A DNA stretch of 64,000 nucleotides. It comes from Devosia sp. LC5 (lineage in GTDB: Bacteria > Pseudomonadota > Alphaproteobacteria > Rhizobiales > Devosiaceae). The translations under genes and the position numbers were made by a program. The notes under the pieces were generated by a model. That model saw nothing but the letters and a program-made list of their open reading frames with translations, was not told the DNA's origin and did not search any database. Below, piece by piece: positions 44,325-54,892 of the stretch; within the stretch, counting starts at the first letter, position 1, and the number at the start of each line of letters is the position of its first letter. The stretch is taken from positions 62,001-126,000 of the forward strand of contig NZ_JNNO01000003.1 of the NCBI RefSeq assembly GCF_000735585.1. Reading direction: 5' to 3'.

Positions 44325-45673
44325 CTTCGCGGCGAATTCCCCACGCTCACATTGCCCACCGTGACATTGGCGAAACGGCCGGCATTGGTGATGAGGTCGG
44401 GTTCGACGATTTCGCGCCAGGCCATGCCGACGACGGTGTGGTCGCGGGCGTCGTAGATCATGTTGTTGGCGATGTGGACCGGGCCGGCGCCGTCGACAAC
44501 ACTCACAGCGATGCCGATATTGCTGGTGGACACCACATTGCCCGAAATCATCACATTGCGCAGGAAGGGACCATAGCCGGCAGAAATGGCAACGCCAGGC
44601 ACGTTCTGGACGGTATTGCCGGTGACGGCGGCGTCGGCCTGGGCGGCGATGCCATAGGGGCGGGTGTCGGGATTGACCAGCGAGAGCGGGGTGATGTTGC
44701 GCACGATATTGCCGCTGCACACGGCCAATTGGCCCCCGCTATCCAGATTGGTCATGGAAATGCCGGCGGCGGCGCCATCGACGATATTGCTGGCGATGAT
44801 CGAGCCGGAGAATTCGAACTCGGAGAAGATGGCAACCTCGCCCGAGTGCAGGCACATATTGCCCGAGACCTGGCTGTTATTGGTGGCGTTGAGGCGGATG
44901 GCGGAGAAGGCGCAATCGGCGATGTGATTATCCGCCACGATCACCTCGTCGGCCCGGAACACATTGATGCCATTGCCATTCTGGCCATTGCCGCCACCGC
45001 GCCAGTCCACCCTGGCGATGCGGTTGCCGGTGATGATGGAGCCATCGGCGCCAGAGGCGCTGCGCCAGATGCGGATGCCGGCATTGCCGCAATCGCTGAT
45101 GGAATTGCCGGTGATCAGCAGGCCGCGGCTGTCCATGGCATGGATGGCGGCATCGGCATGGCGGGCGAAATTGCAATTGGTGACGGTGACGCCCGAATCG
45201 GTGATGCGCAGCGCGCTGGCGGGACTGTTCGCAAAGCTGCAGCGCTCGAGGGTGACGGCAAGGCTGCCGGTGATGTCGAGCAGCGCGTCGCCTTCGATTG
45301 TGCCGGCATTGCGGGCATCAAAGCCGATATGGCGCAGCACCAGGTTTGACACATTGCGGGCCTGAGCGATCCGGCCGCCATTCCAGGCCGTGAGCAGGGT
45401 TGCCCCCGGCACGCCTTCAATGCTGATCTGGCCGGGCAATTGCAGGTCGCGCACAAAAATCGCGCCGGCGGGCAGGACCAATGTAGCGCCCTGCGCGGCG
45501 GCGGCATCAAGCGCGGCCTGCATGGCCTTGCTCTGGTCATCCGGCAAAGCGGCGATGACACCGAAATCTTCGGCATTAAGAGGAGTGGCGGCGCGGGCTG
45601 CGGTGGCTGCAAGGCTCGCTATGCCGATGCCGGCCAGTGCCTGACGGCGGTTGAACAATGAAATCCCGGCCAT
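44321..45673 (-). CDS. Tat-exported right-handed beta-helix protein (TIGR03808-like)
   Basis: A 450-residue secreted protein. The Tat signal NRRQALAGIGIASLAATAAR is at residues 8-27. The rest consists of parallel beta-helix coils with repeating G-N-x-I/V pattern (ITGNSISDCGNAGIRIW, VADNHIADCAFSAIRLNATN, ISGNVVSTSNIGIAVSV), as in pectate-lyase-like folds. This matches the twin-arginine repeat-protein family of rhizobia and relatives. No catalytic residues can be assigned. It may act on or bind polysaccharide; this is a guess from the fold. Confidence 0.85.
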   Translation of the reverse strand: MAGISLFNRRQALAGIGIASLAATAARAATPLNAEDFGVIAALPDDQSKAMQAALDAAAAQGATLVLPAGAIFVRDLQLPGQISIEGVPGATLLTAWNGGRIAQARNVSNLVLRHIGFDARNAGTIEGDALLDITGSLAVTLERCSFANSPASALRITDSGVTVTNCNFARHADAAIHAMDSRGLLITGNSISDCGNAGIRIWRSASGADGSIITGNRIARVDWRGGGNGQNGNGINVFRADEVIVADNHIADCAFSAIRLNATNNSQVSGNMCLHSGEVAIFSEFEFSGSIIASNIVDGAAAGISMTNLDSGGQLAVCSGNIVRNITPLSLVNPDTRPYGIAAQADAAVTGNTVQNVPGVAISAGYGPFLRNVMISGNVVSTSNIGIAVSVVDGAGPVHIANNMIYDARDHTVVGMAWREIVEPDLITNAGRFANVTVGNVSVGNSPRS

Positions 45674-45818
45674 GCGTTATCCTCCACTGAGCCCGCTCAA
45701 GGTACAGGAGGGCTCCTGCAAGCGCGAAGCGTTTCCCCAGTTATGATTATCGGCCCTTTGGCTTGTCCGCGTGCAGGGCGGGCGGCTATAAGGTTGAGCA
45801 ACATGAAGGGGATGCGAT

Positions 45819-47306
45819 ATGCTGCTCGACGACAAGATTTACCTCGGCCAAAGCACGCATCCCGAATATCTGGCGCTCAAATACGGCAACCGGCATGGCC
45901 TGGTGACCGGCGCGACCGGCACCGGCAAGACGGTAACGCTGCAGGTGATGGCCGAGGGGTTTTCGGCAGCGGGCGTGCCGGTATTTGCCGCCGACATCAA
46001 GGGCGATCTCTCCGGCGTCGGCAAAATGGGCAAGGCGCAAGGCTGGCAGACCGAGCGGGCCGAACTCATCGGCTTTACCGACTTCAAGGATGATATTTTC
46101 CCGGTGATTTTCTGGGACCTGTTCGGCCGGCAGGGGCATCCGATCCGCGCCACCATTTCGGAAATGGGCGCGCTGCTGCTCAGCCGCATGCTGGAGCTGA
46201 ACGACACCCAGGAAGGCGTGCTCAACATCGCCTTCAAGGTGGCTGACGATGAAGGGCTCTTGCTGCTCGATCTGAAGGATTTGCGGGCCCTGCTTGTCGA
46301 TTTGCAGGAGCGGGCCAAGGAAATCTCGACGCGCTACGGCAATGTCTCGACCGCCTCGATCGGCGCCATCCAGCGCTCGCTATTGGTGCTGGAGCAGCAG
46401 GGCGCGGAAAATTTCTTCGGCGAGCGAGCGCTCGATATTGCCGATTTGATGCGCACCGACCGCGACGGGAAGGGCTTCATCTCGATCCTGGCGGCCGACG
46501 AATTGATGCGCGCGCCCCGCCTCTACGCCACGTTCCTGCTATGGATGCTGTCGGAATTGTTTGAGGAATTGCCCGAAGTGGGCGACCCGGACAAGCCCAA
46601 ACTGGTGTTCTTTTTCGACGAGGCGCATCTGCTGTTTGACGACGCGCCAAAGGTGCTGGTCGACAAGGTGGAGCAGGTGGTGCGCCTGGTGCGCTCCAAG
46701 GGCGTCGGCGTTTATTTCGTGACGCAGAACCCGGTCGACATTCCCGAGACGGTGCTGGCGCAATTGTCCAATCGTGTGCAGCACGCCTTGCGCGCCTATA
46801 CGCCGCGCGAGCAGAAGGCGGTGCGCGTGGCGGCCGACACGTTCCGGCCCAACCCCGATTTTTCGACGGCCGAAGTCATCACGCAATTGGGTATTGGCGA
46901 GGCGCTGGTGTCGGTGCTTGAGGCCAAGGGCGTACCCTCCATGGTGGGGCGCACGCTGATCCGGCCGCCTTCGGCGCAGGTGGGGCCGCTGCTGCCTGAG
47001 GAGCGCCGCGCGATCATCGCCAATTCGCCGGTGGCCGGGCTTTACGACACGGTGATCGACCGCGACTCTGCTTTTGAAGTGCTGGCCGCAAAGGCACGGG
47101 ACAAGCAATTGGCCGAAGAGCGCCAGCAGGCCGAGGACGAGCGGGCCAAGGTGGAGCGCACCTATCAGGAGCCCAGGACCCGCCGCGCGACGACACGACA
47201 AACGCCGGCCGAGGCAGCGATGAATTCGCTGGCGCGCACCGTTGCCAATCGACTGGGGAACGCGCTGGTGCGCGGCATTCTCGGCGGCCTCAAGCGCGGC
47301 CGCTGA
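45819..47306 (+). CDS. HerA-like P-loop ATPase, DUF853 (YjgR) family
   Basis: 495 residues. Walker [21 protein letters not shown] (about 27-46), then ADIKGDLSG and Walker [20 protein letters not shown] (about 259-277), followed by [13 protein letters not shown], the sensor stretch. This set matches the DUF853 branch of the HerA/FtsK superfamily. C-terminal about 70 residues are charged, with a possible coiled coil ([20 protein letters not shown]). The cellular role is unknown; relatives translocate DNA. The stop overlaps the next gene by one base. Confidence 0.9.
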   Translation: MLLDDKIYLGQSTHPEYLALKYGNRHGLVTGATGTGKTVTLQVMAEGFSAAGVPVFAADIKGDLSGVGKMGKAQGWQTERAELIGFTDFKDDIFPVIFWDLFGRQGHPIRATISEMGALLLSRMLELNDTQEGVLNIAFKVADDEGLLLLDLKDLRALLVDLQERAKEISTRYGNVSTASIGAIQRSLLVLEQQGAENFFGERALDIADLMRTDRDGKGFISILAADELMRAPRLYATFLLWMLSELFEELPEVGDPDKPKLVFFFDEAHLLFDDAPKVLVDKVEQVVRLVRSKGVGVYFVTQNPVDIPETVLAQLSNRVQHALRAYTPREQKAVRVAADTFRPNPDFSTAEVITQLGIGEALVSVLEAKGVPSMVGRTLIRPPSAQVGPLLPEERRAIIANSPVAGLYDTVIDRDSAFEVLAAKARDKQLAEERQQAEDERAKVERTYQEPRTRRATTRQTPAEAAMNSLARTVANRLGNALVRGILGGLKRGR

Positions 47307-47863
47307 TGATGAACGATATTGCTGCCGCGCCGGTTCTGGCGGTTTTTGCCTCGGACAAGGGGCCGGGCGATGCTGAACGCGCCAGCCTGATGAGCCAGAC
47401 GGGCACCTATTTCGCCCGGCGGGGCGCGCGCATTATTTGCCTGGTCGAAAAAGGCGTCATCCCGGTGCCGCTGATCACGGCGGCCCGCGCGGCGGGCGGA
47501 ACGGTGCAGTTGATTGCCGATGCCAGCATCGTCTTGCCATCGGCCTTGACCGGGGTGGCGATGGAGGTGATCGCCGAGCCGGCCGAACGCATCGGGCGGG
47601 TCGCGCAATTGGCGGATGCGCTGGTCGCGCTTCCGGGCTCGCTGGCCTCGGTATCGAACCTGTTCGGCGTATGGACGGCGGCGCGTGCGCTGGGGCGGAA
47701 CTGCCCGGTGGTGATGCTCAACCGGCACAAGGCCTATGAGGTGATGCGCGGCTATGCGGCCGATGTGCTGTCGCCAGGGCTGCCGGGGCATGACCGGGTG
47801 GTGCAGTTCGCCGATTCGGTTGAGGATTTGTGGAGCCGGGTGAGCCGGCTGGTGGAGCGGTAG
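47306..47863 (+). CDS. Rossmann-fold LOG-like protein with degenerate motif
   Basis: A 185-residue protein. VLAVFASDKGPGDAERASLM, then TYFARRGARIICLVEKGVIP and DALVALPGSLASVSNLFGVW resemble the lysine-decarboxylase-like/LOG and TIGR00725 families. The catalytic PGGxGTxxE of LOG enzymes reads PGSLASVSNL here (residues 110-119), so phosphoribohydrolase activity is unlikely. A nucleotide-binding role is more probable. It is coupled to the HerA-like ATPase gene by one-base overlap (an ATG at 47309 is an alternative start). Confidence 0.65.
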   Translation: MMNDIAAAPVLAVFASDKGPGDAERASLMSQTGTYFARRGARIICLVEKGVIPVPLITAARAAGGTVQLIADASIVLPSALTGVAMEVIAEPAERIGRVAQLADALVALPGSLASVSNLFGVWTAARALGRNCPVVMLNRHKAYEVMRGYAADVLSPGLPGHDRVVQFADSVEDLWSRVSRLVER

Positions 47864-47909
47864 GGGCGCTCATCCGCCCTGAGGACTCTTCCCTTTTGTC
47901 CATCCACGG

Positions 47910-47990
47910 TGTCATTCCCGCGAAAGCGGGAACCTCTGTTTTTCGAAGCCAAGAAAGCAAACAGAGGTCCCCGCCTTCGCGGGGATGACA
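47910..47990. repeat. 32-bp inverted repeat, second CCCGCGAAAGCGGG-type copy
   Basis: The arms 47910-47941 and 47959-47990 pair with a few mismatches and run from TGTCATTCCCGCGAAAGCGG to its complement. Near-identical arms occur at 38290-38373. It lies between convergent genes. Confidence 0.88.
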
Positions 47991-48033
47991 TTGTGGTTTG
48001 GCCATGAAGTTCGGTCCACGCGGAAGAGCGGCC

Positions 48034-48579
48034 TCAGCCCTCAAGTCCCGGATGCTGGGGTTTGCGGCGATCGGGGAAGAGGGGGATGACGTTGTCGGTG
48101 GAGCGGCGGGTTGGTACCGGGCGGGGCACGACGGTGGCGATGCGGTTGCGCCGGTCGGGGCCACGATAGCCGCCCAGGATGCCTACGACGCTGCGATTGC
48201 GCAGGCGCGATTGCACGCGTTGCAACAAATGGCGCGGCGACATCGGCTTGATGATGACTTCGTCAATGCCGGCGCTGATGGCCTGGTGGCGCATGGGTGG
48301 GGTGATGGTGCGGGTCAGCGCGATGACGGGCACGTCGCGGGACACCAAGGCGGTGTTGAGCCGGATGGCCTCGACCATTTCATAGGCCGGGCGGCCTTCG
48401 CGGTCGAAATCGCAGACCAGGATATCGACCGGCGCCAGATGCATATAGGCGAGCAGAGCTGCCTCACTGTCGAATTGGCGGACCTTGAGGCGCGTGTCGC
48501 CGGCGACGACCATGCCCAGCAGCGAGGAGAGCGCAGTATTCGCAGCGATGATGGCGACGACTTTTACCGGCTCGGTCAC
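48034..48579 (-). CDS. Stand-alone response-regulator receiver-like protein
   Basis: 181 residues. A CheY-like domain covers about 1-125, with the likely phosphoacceptor Asp in DILVCDFDREG, a Thr in PVIALTRT and a Lys in DEVIIKPMSP, the three conserved sites. The C-terminal 55 residues are basic and proline-rich (RGPDRRNRIATVVPRPVPTR) without a known output domain. No kinase gene lies nearby. It may act by protein contact or RNA binding through the basic tail; that is inference. Confidence 0.78.
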   Translation of the reverse strand: MTEPVKVVAIIAANTALSSLLGMVVAGDTRLKVRQFDSEAALLAYMHLAPVDILVCDFDREGRPAYEMVEAIRLNTALVSRDVPVIALTRTITPPMRHQAISAGIDEVIIKPMSPRHLLQRVQSRLRNRSVVGILGGYRGPDRRNRIATVVPRPVPTRRSTDNVIPLFPDRRKPQHPGLEG

Positions 48580-48684
48580 GCAGTAAACCCCAAAGTTAAC
48601 AATCCGTTAACATGCGGCAACGTGGAACGGTAGGGGCCGGTTCCAAAATGGGATAATTCGTAGGGGGAAATCCACAGGCATGAA

Positions 48685-48717
48685 AAAGCCCGCCGGCGCG
48701 GTGCGCGGGCGGGCTTT
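48685..48717 (-). terminator. Terminator of sodB
   Basis: The 10-bp stem AAAGCCCGCC/GGCGGGCTTT has a GC-rich loop and, read on the minus strand, is followed by a short T run (TTTTT). It lies 15 bases after the sodB stop. Confidence 0.85.
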
Positions 48718-48731
48718 GGCTGCGAAGAGCC

Positions 48732-49337
48732 TTACTTGGCTTCTTCGAACATCAGCTCGACATGTTCCCAATTGACCAGGTTGTCGAACCAGGCCTCGAG
48801 ATATTTCGGGCGGGCATTGCGGTAGTCGATGTAATAGGAGTGCTCCCACACATCGACGCCCAGCAGCGGGTGGCCACCATGGACCAGCGGGCTTTCGCCA
48901 TTCGGGGTCTTGGTGACTTCGAGCTTGCCGTTCTTCAGCGCCAGCCATGCCCAGCCGGAGCCGAACTGGGTGGTGCCGGCGGCGATGAAATCGGCGCGGA
49001 ACTTGTCAAAGCCGCCCAGGTCTTCGTCGATCTTGGCTGCGAGAGCGCCCGGCAGCTTGTTGCCGCCGCCATTGGGCTTCATCCAGTTCCAGAAATGCAC
49101 GTGGTTGTAATGCTGGCCGGCATTGTTGAACAGGCCGGCATTCTTGCCATAGGCCTCCTTGACGATGTCCTCGAGCGGCAGGATTTCGAGACCCGAGCCT
49201 TCAAGCAGCTTTTCACCATTGGTGACATAGGCCTGATGGTGCTTGTCGTGGTGGAACTCAAGCGTTTCGGCCGACATGTAGGGGCCCAGTGCATCATAGG
49301 CATAGGGCAGGGGCGGCAGAGTAAACTTGGTGGACAT
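48732..49337 (-). CDS. sodB: Superoxide dismutase, Fe/Mn family
   Basis: A 201-residue cytoplasmic enzyme that dismutates superoxide. N-terminal FTLPPLPYAYDALGPYMSAE, metal ligands in LEFHHDKHH and HYNHVHFWNWM, then Asp/His in LLGVDVWEHSYYIDYRNARP. GGSAW-type spacing around FGSGWAWL suits the Fe/Mn family, but metal choice is not certain. I chose the ATG at 49337 with GGAGGCC just before it; the upstream extension is not conserved-looking. Confidence 0.95.
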   Translation of the reverse strand: MSTKFTLPPLPYAYDALGPYMSAETLEFHHDKHHQAYVTNGEKLLEGSGLEILPLEDIVKEAYGKNAGLFNNAGQHYNHVHFWNWMKPNGGGNKLPGALAAKIDEDLGGFDKFRADFIAAGTTQFGSGWAWLALKNGKLEVTKTPNGESPLVHGGHPLLGVDVWEHSYYIDYRNARPKYLEAWFDNLVNWEHVELMFEEAK

Positions 49338-49418
49338 GAAGGCCTCCGTTTTCTTTTGAGGGATTAGACGCTGAGGTAGGTTCGCGAGTTGTATAAGCCG
49401 ATTATGACGCCACAACAA

Positions 49419-51515
49419 TCAGTTGGCAGGGAAACTGCCTTCCAATCCAACCGCGTTCAGCGCAAAAGCATAGCACTCGGCGGTTTCCTTGAGACGGTCG
49501 AAGCGACCAGAAGCGCCGCCATGACCGGCGCCCATATTGGTCTTGAGGTATAATGGGGCATTGCCCGTCTTGGTTGCGCGCAGCTTCGCCACCCATTTGG
49601 CGGGCTCCCAATAAGTGACCCGCGGATCAGTCAGGCCCGCCAGTGCAAAAATCGGCGGATAGTCGTGGGCGGCGACCTGTTCATAGGGCGCATAGGCGGC
49701 GATGCGGGCGTAATCGGCCGCCGAAGCCAGCGGATTGCCCCATTCGGGCCATTCGGGCGGGGTGAGCGGCAGGGTTTCGTCGAGCATGGTATTGAGCACA
49801 TCGACAAACGGCACCTGAGCGAGAATGCCGCCCCACAGATCTGGCCGCAGGTTTGCAATGGCACCCATCAGCATGCCGCCGGCCGAACCGCCCTGGGCGA
49901 CGATGCGGCCCTTGGAAGTATAGCCCTTTTCGATCAGCATTTCGGCCGAGGCGATGAAATCGGTGAAGGTATTGGTCTTGTTTTCGCGGCGGCCGCCGAC
50001 ATACCAGCGATAACCCTTTTCCATGCCGCCGCGGATGTGGGCGGTGGCGTGGATAAAGCCGCGATCGACTAGCGACAGCGCCGAAATCGAGAAGGATGAC
50101 GGCATGGACATGCCATAGGCGCCATAGCCGTAGAGCAAGGCGGGGGCCGAGCCATCGAGCCTGGTGCCCTTGCGATAGAGCACGGTAACCGGCACCTGCT
50201 CGCCATCGGGCGCCGTGGCGAAGAGGCGGCGGGTTTCGTAATCATCTGGGTTATGGCCGGAGGGCACTTCCTGCTCCTTGAGCAGGGTACGGGTGCCGGT
50301 TTCCAGATCCACATCGAAGGTGCGCGACGGCGTGGTGGGCGAGGCATAGGTGAGGCGGAACACCGAAGTGTCGAATTCGTAGCCGACCGACATGCCTAGC
50401 GAATAGGCCTCCTCGTCGAATTTGACGGTCTCTTCCTTGTCGCTGCGCAGGTCGCGCACGACGATGCGCGGCAGGCCTTCGTGGCGCTCGAGGCGCAGCA
50501 AATGGTTCTTGATCACGATCGTGTCGAGGATCAGCACACCCTGTTCATGGGGGATGAGATCGGTCCAGTTCTCGGCGCCGGGATTGTCGACGGGCGCGAT
50601 GGCGACCTTGAAGTCTTCGGCACCAGCGGCATTGGTACGGATGTACAGCAGGCCATCGCGCTCTTCGAGATCATATTCCCGGTCAGTGAGGCGCGGGGCG
50701 ACGAGGCGTGGTTCCCCGCCCAGTTCGGCGTCGATCAGCCAGCATTCGCTGGTCTGGTGATCATGGGCATCGATGACGATGAACTTGTCCGACTGCGTGC
50801 GGCCGACGCCGACGAAAAAGCCGGGGTCTTTTTCCTCGAAGATGATCGGGTCATTGGCCTGGTCGGTGCCGATTGTGTGGAGGCGCACGCGGTAGGGGCG
50901 GTGGTTGTCGTCATATTCGGTGTAGTAGAGCGCGCTGGAATCATTGGTCCAGACATAGGAGCCTGCGGTTTCCTTGATGATCTCGGCGCTGTCCACCCCG
51001 GTATCGAGATCGCGGATGACGATGTCATAATATTCCGAACCAGCGCGGTCGGCAGCCCACGCGAGATAGCGGTGCGAGTGATCATGCTCGGCGCCGGCAA
51101 AACCGAAATAGCCGTCCCCGGCTTCCACACTGCAATCGAGCAGAATGGTTTCTTCGCCGCCATCGCGGGGCGTGCGCACGATCAGCGGATATTGCTTGCC
51201 CTCGAGCATGCGCGAATTATAGGCGAAGGGGCCGTCAGGGGAGGCCATGCCGCTGTCATCTTCTTTGATGCGGCCGCGGATTTCCTTGTAGATCACCTCC
51301 TGCAGCGCGGCGGTCGGCTTGCCGAATTCGCTCTCGTAGAAGCTGTTTTCAGCGTCCAGGTAGGCGCGGATTTCGGAGTCCAGCGTCTCGGGCTTCTGCA
51401 TCACTTCCTGCCAGTTGAGCGCCCGCAGCCAGTGATAGGGGTCGTCGCGGCGATCATTGTGATGGGTCACCAAGTGGGGCTTCTTGGCGGCGACGGGCGG
51501 CGTGATCTTGGTCAT
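49419..51515 (-). CDS. ptrB: Oligopeptidase B (S9A prolyl-oligopeptidase family)
   Basis: A 698-residue serine peptidase cleaving after basic residues in short peptides. The N-terminal beta-propeller (about 1-400) starts with RRDDPYHWLRALNWQEVM. The catalytic domain carries GGSAGGMLMGAIANLRPDL (nucleophile Ser about 535), the Asp in ALTDPRV-type stretch (FALAGLTDPRVTYWEPAKW) and the His in TNMGAGHGGASGR. All three triad regions are present. No signal peptide, so cytoplasmic. It is 82 bases upstream of sodB on the same strand. Confidence 0.95.
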   Translation of the reverse strand: MTKITPPVAAKKPHLVTHHNDRRDDPYHWLRALNWQEVMQKPETLDSEIRAYLDAENSFYESEFGKPTAALQEVIYKEIRGRIKEDDSGMASPDGPFAYNSRMLEGKQYPLIVRTPRDGGEETILLDCSVEAGDGYFGFAGAEHDHSHRYLAWAADRAGSEYYDIVIRDLDTGVDSAEIIKETAGSYVWTNDSSALYYTEYDDNHRPYRVRLHTIGTDQANDPIIFEEKDPGFFVGVGRTQSDKFIVIDAHDHQTSECWLIDAELGGEPRLVAPRLTDREYDLEERDGLLYIRTNAAGAEDFKVAIAPVDNPGAENWTDLIPHEQGVLILDTIVIKNHLLRLERHEGLPRIVVRDLRSDKEETVKFDEEAYSLGMSVGYEFDTSVFRLTYASPTTPSRTFDVDLETGTRTLLKEQEVPSGHNPDDYETRRLFATAPDGEQVPVTVLYRKGTRLDGSAPALLYGYGAYGMSMPSSFSISALSLVDRGFIHATAHIRGGMEKGYRWYVGGRRENKTNTFTDFIASAEMLIEKGYTSKGRIVAQGGSAGGMLMGAIANLRPDLWGGILAQVPFVDVLNTMLDETLPLTPPEWPEWGNPLASAADYARIAAYAPYEQVAAHDYPPIFALAGLTDPRVTYWEPAKWVAKLRATKTGNAPLYLKTNMGAGHGGASGRFDRLKETAECYAFALNAVGLEGSFPAN

Positions 51516-51725
51516 TGGCAGGTCCGATTGGAAGGCGGGCGGAGACTAATGAATTGTGACGCTGGCGGGTAGGGGGAGATGTAGGGGTGATTGCGGCGAT
51601 TGCGAGGGGCCCCGCTTTCCCCAGAAGTCGGAGTCCGGTGAACCGGTTTAGCTTGTGGGGCCCGACTCATTCGTTAAGGTCTGGCTGGGCATTGCCAAAG
51701 ATAGAATCGTGCGGAGGGCCGGGGC

Positions 51726-54098
51726 TTGGAATTGAACGCGGGCATAGCGCTGGTGGCGATAGCGCCATTTATTGCAGCCCTGCTGGCGCCGCTGGTGCAA
51801 CGCTTTTCTGCTCCCCTTGCCGGCTGGCTGCTTGCTTTGGTGCCTGCTGCCATTTTCGTGTTTTTGCTGCAATTCATCGGGCCGGTTGCTGATGGGCAAA
51901 TCGTCGCGACGGCAATCGACTGGGTGCCCGCCTACGGGCTCAAGCTGTCGTTTCTGATCGATGGGCTGAGCCTGACCTTTGCGCTGACCATTTCGGGTGT
52001 CGGTGCGCTGATCGTGCTATATGCGCCGGCCTATCTGAAGGGCCACCCGCATCTGGGGCGGTTCATGGGGTTCATGCTGGCCTTTATGGGGGCCATGCTG
52101 GGGCTGGTGCTGGCCGATAGCATGCTGGCTTTGTTTGCCTTTTGGGAGCTGACCTCGGTCACCTCGTTCCTATTGATCGGCTTCGATCACAGCCGGCAGG
52201 CGGCGCGGCGGGCGGCAATCCAGGCGCTGGTGATCACCAATGTTGGCGGCATGGCGCTGCTGGTCGGCGCCATTCTGGTGCGGCAGCTTTCGGGCAGCTG
52301 GGAAATCTCGGCGCTGGGGAGCCTGGCGGGTGAGCCGCTTTATGGGCTCGTACTGGCCTGTTTCCTCATTGCCGCCTTCACCAAATCGGCGCAGGTGCCG
52401 TTCCATTTCTGGCTGCCCAATGCCATGGAGGCGCCAACCCCGGTGTCGGCGTTCCTGCATTCAGCGACCATGGTGCAGGCCGGCGTCTATCTGCTGGCGC
52501 GATTGTCGCCTTCGCTGGGCGGGACCGCGGCGTGGAGCGGGATCCTGCTGGTGTTTGGCGGGGCGACGCTGCTTTGGGGGGCTCTGGGGGCACTGCGCCA
52601 GACCGATCTCAAGCAGATGCTGGCGCAAACCACGATCGCGTCGCTGGGGCTATTGGTGATGCTGATCGGGCTGGGCAGCGAGACCGCGACGGCAGCGGTG
52701 ATCGTCTATTTCGTGGCGCATGCTTTCTATAAGGCGGCACTCTTCATGGTGGTGGGCGCTATCGACCATGAGACCGGCACGCGCGACATCACCGCGCTTG
52801 GCGGGCTGGCCGATCGGATGCCGCTGACCTTTATCGGCGCGGCTTTGGCGGCGCTTTCCATGTTCGGCCTGCCATTTACTCTGGGCTTTTTCGCCAAGGA
52901 GGAAATGTATGCCGGGCTGAGCGACGGGCCGTGGCAGGATATTTTCGCGCTTGCCGTGCTGGTGGCGGGCAATGCGCTTTTGGGTGCGGTGGGCTTGCTG
53001 GTGGCGATCAAGCCGTTCCTTGGGGCGGAAGTGACGACGCCCAAATCGGCGCATGAAGCCCCGATTGCCATGCTGGCCGGGCCGCTGGTGTTGGGCGCGG
53101 CTGGAATTGTCGCGGCGGTGATGACTGACTGGTTGGCTCATTCGGTGCTGGAGCCGGGGGCGTCGGCGATCATGGGCGCACCCGTGCCGAGCCATCTGAC
53201 GTTGATGATCAACCCGGCGAGCATTGCGCTATGGCTGTCGGTTCTGACCTGGGGCTTGGCCGTGTTGGCCTATCAGCAAGCGGCGACGATCCGCACGCTG
53301 CTGCGGCGGGTCGGTAGCCTGTTGTGGACGGCGGATCAGGTGTTTGACGCGGTCATGTTCGGCCTGATCCGCTTTGCCGGGGCCGTGACGCGGGCGCTGC
53401 ATCATGGACGGCTCGAGCTCTATCTGGTGACGGTGTTTGCCATGCTGGCGCTGGCTCTGGTCCTGCCGCTGCTGGCGCTTGGTGGCATTGATGCGTTGTT
53501 GCCGCTCTCCGATCTGGGGGATTGGTCGGCGCGGCTGGCCTGGCCCGATCTGCAACTCTATGAATGGGCGGTAGCACTGCTGGCAGTCGTCGGGCTCGTA
53601 GCGGTGCTGGTGGCGGACAATCGGCTGGTGGCCATTGTCTCCCTGGGTATTCAGGGGACGGCGGTGGCGCTGATCTTCCTGCTATTCGGGGCGCCCGATC
53701 TGGCCTTTACCCAATTCATGGTCGAGGTGCTCTCGGTGGTGATTCTGGCGCTGGTGATGACGAGGCTGCGCCTCGACGAGCGCGATCACCGGCCGTTTGA
53801 GGATTTGCTGCGGGACGGCACTTTGGCGCTGGTCTGCGGGGCCGGTGTATCTCTGGCGCTGATGGTAGTGCTGTCAGGTACACTCGACACCAAGCTGAGC
53901 GATTTCTTCACCGCGACCAGCGTGCCCGTCGCGCATGGCGCCAATATCGTCAATGTGATCCTGGTCGACTATCGCGGCTTTGATACGCTGGGCGAAATCT
54001 CGGTGGTGATGGGAGCGGGCATCGCCATCCTGGCGCTATTGCGGCGCAAGAAAGCTGCGCCGGCCAAGCCCTCGCGGGCGCAGAAGGCGACATCATGA
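51726..54098 (+). CDS. mrpA: Mrp/Pha-type Na+(K+)/H+ antiporter subunit A
   Basis: A 790-residue polytopic membrane protein homologous to complex I NuoL. The proton-pumping M domain includes [20 protein letters not shown] and [20 protein letters not shown] with its conserved Lys, then [20 protein letters not shown]. The DUF4040-type region [20 protein letters not shown] is near residue 665. The start is a TTG at 51726 with GGAGGG upstream. It is the first of seven overlapping genes, together forming the antiporter complex. Confidence 0.94.
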   Translation: MELNAGIALVAIAPFIAALLAPLVQRFSAPLAGWLLALVPAAIFVFLLQFIGPVADGQIVATAIDWVPAYGLKLSFLIDGLSLTFALTISGVGALIVLYAPAYLKGHPHLGRFMGFMLAFMGAMLGLVLADSMLALFAFWELTSVTSFLLIGFDHSRQAARRAAIQALVITNVGGMALLVGAILVRQLSGSWEISALGSLAGEPLYGLVLACFLIAAFTKSAQVPFHFWLPNAMEAPTPVSAFLHSATMVQAGVYLLARLSPSLGGTAAWSGILLVFGGATLLWGALGALRQTDLKQMLAQTTIASLGLLVMLIGLGSETATAAVIVYFVAHAFYKAALFMVVGAIDHETGTRDITALGGLADRMPLTFIGAALAALSMFGLPFTLGFFAKEEMYAGLSDGPWQDIFALAVLVAGNALLGAVGLLVAIKPFLGAEVTTPKSAHEAPIAMLAGPLVLGAAGIVAAVMTDWLAHSVLEPGASAIMGAPVPSHLTLMINPASIALWLSVLTWGLAVLAYQQAATIRTLLRRVGSLLWTADQVFDAVMFGLIRFAGAVTRALHHGRLELYLVTVFAMLALALVLPLLALGGIDALLPLSDLGDWSARLAWPDLQLYEWAVALLAVVGLVAVLVADNRLVAIVSLGIQGTAVALIFLLFGAPDLAFTQFMVEVLSVVILALVMTRLRLDERDHRPFEDLLRDGTLALVCGAGVSLALMVVLSGTLDTKLSDFFTATSVPVAHGANIVNVILVDYRGFDTLGEISVVMGAGIAILALLRRKKAAPAKPSRAQKATS

Positions 54099-54514
54099 GC
54101 ACGATAATTTTTCGCACCATTGCACCGCTCATAGTGGCGATCATGCTGATGTTCTCGGTCTATGTCTGCCTGCGCGGCCACAACGAGCCGGGCGGTGGCT
54201 TTATCGGCGGGTTGATCGCGGCCTCCGCCCTGGCAATCTGGGGCATGGCGGCGGGCGTCGAGACCGCGCGCAAGGCGCTGTGGGTCGATCCGTTGGCGCT
54301 GGCGGGGGCAGGGGTATTCGCGGCGGCCCTGTCGGGGCTGGCCTCGGTTTTTACCGGCTCGCCCTTCATGACCAGCATCTGGCTCTACCTCGATCTGGGG
54401 GAGACAAGCGTGCCGCTTTCGACGCCGATGATCTTTGACATCGGGGTCTATTTCGTGGTGCTCGGCACCATCACCTCGATCGCGCTAGCCCTGCAAAGCG
54501 GGGAGGAAAGCTGA
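54095..54514 (+). CDS. mrpB: Mrp antiporter subunit B
   Basis: A 139-residue MnhB-domain protein with four hydrophobic segments. [20 protein letters not shown] then [20 protein letters not shown] is the family signature. It is a separate gene, whereas in some alphaproteobacteria (PhaAB) it is fused to subunit A. It overlaps mrpA by four bases. Confidence 0.93.
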   Translation: MSTIIFRTIAPLIVAIMLMFSVYVCLRGHNEPGGGFIGGLIAASALAIWGMAAGVETARKALWVDPLALAGAGVFAAALSGLASVFTGSPFMTSIWLYLDLGETSVPLSTPMIFDIGVYFVVLGTITSIALALQSGEES

Positions 54515-54891
54515 TGGATTATGCGCTTGCCGTTCTCGTTGGCCTGTTCATCGCGCTGGGCGTCTACCTGTTGCTGTCGCGCTCGATCATCCGCATGCTG
54601 CTGGGCGTGACGATTTTCGGCAATGGCGTGAACCTGCTGATCTTCACTGCTGGGCGGCTGACGCGGGAAGTGGCGCCCATCGTGCCGGCAGGGCTCGATC
54701 AACCAGCCGGGCCGATTGCCAATCCGCTGCCACAGGCGCTGATCCTGACCGCCATCGTTATCGGCTTTGCCATGTTCAGCTTTTTGCTGGTGCTGGCCTA
54801 TCGCGCCTATCAGGAACTCGATGCGGACAATACCGACACGATGCGGCTGGCCGAACCCGAAGACGCGCCGCGTCCGCCGCTGAGTTATTGA
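54514..54891 (+). CDS. mrpC: Mrp antiporter subunit C
   Basis: A 125-residue NuoK-like membrane protein with three helices. LSRSIIRMLLGVTIFGNGVN (about 21-40) and ALILTAIVIGFAMFSFLLVL are typical of MnhC. The mrpB stop and mrpC ATG overlap by one base. Confidence 0.93.
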   Translation: MDYALAVLVGLFIALGVYLLLSRSIIRMLLGVTIFGNGVNLLIFTAGRLTREVAPIVPAGLDQPAGPIANPLPQALILTAIVIGFAMFSFLLVLAYRAYQELDADNTDTMRLAEPEDAPRPPLSY

Positions 54892-54892
54892 G

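Noticed and set aside
47910-47990. CRISPR-like array from repeated CCCGCGAAAGCGGG
   Set aside because: Only two arms in inverted orientation and no regular spacer series.
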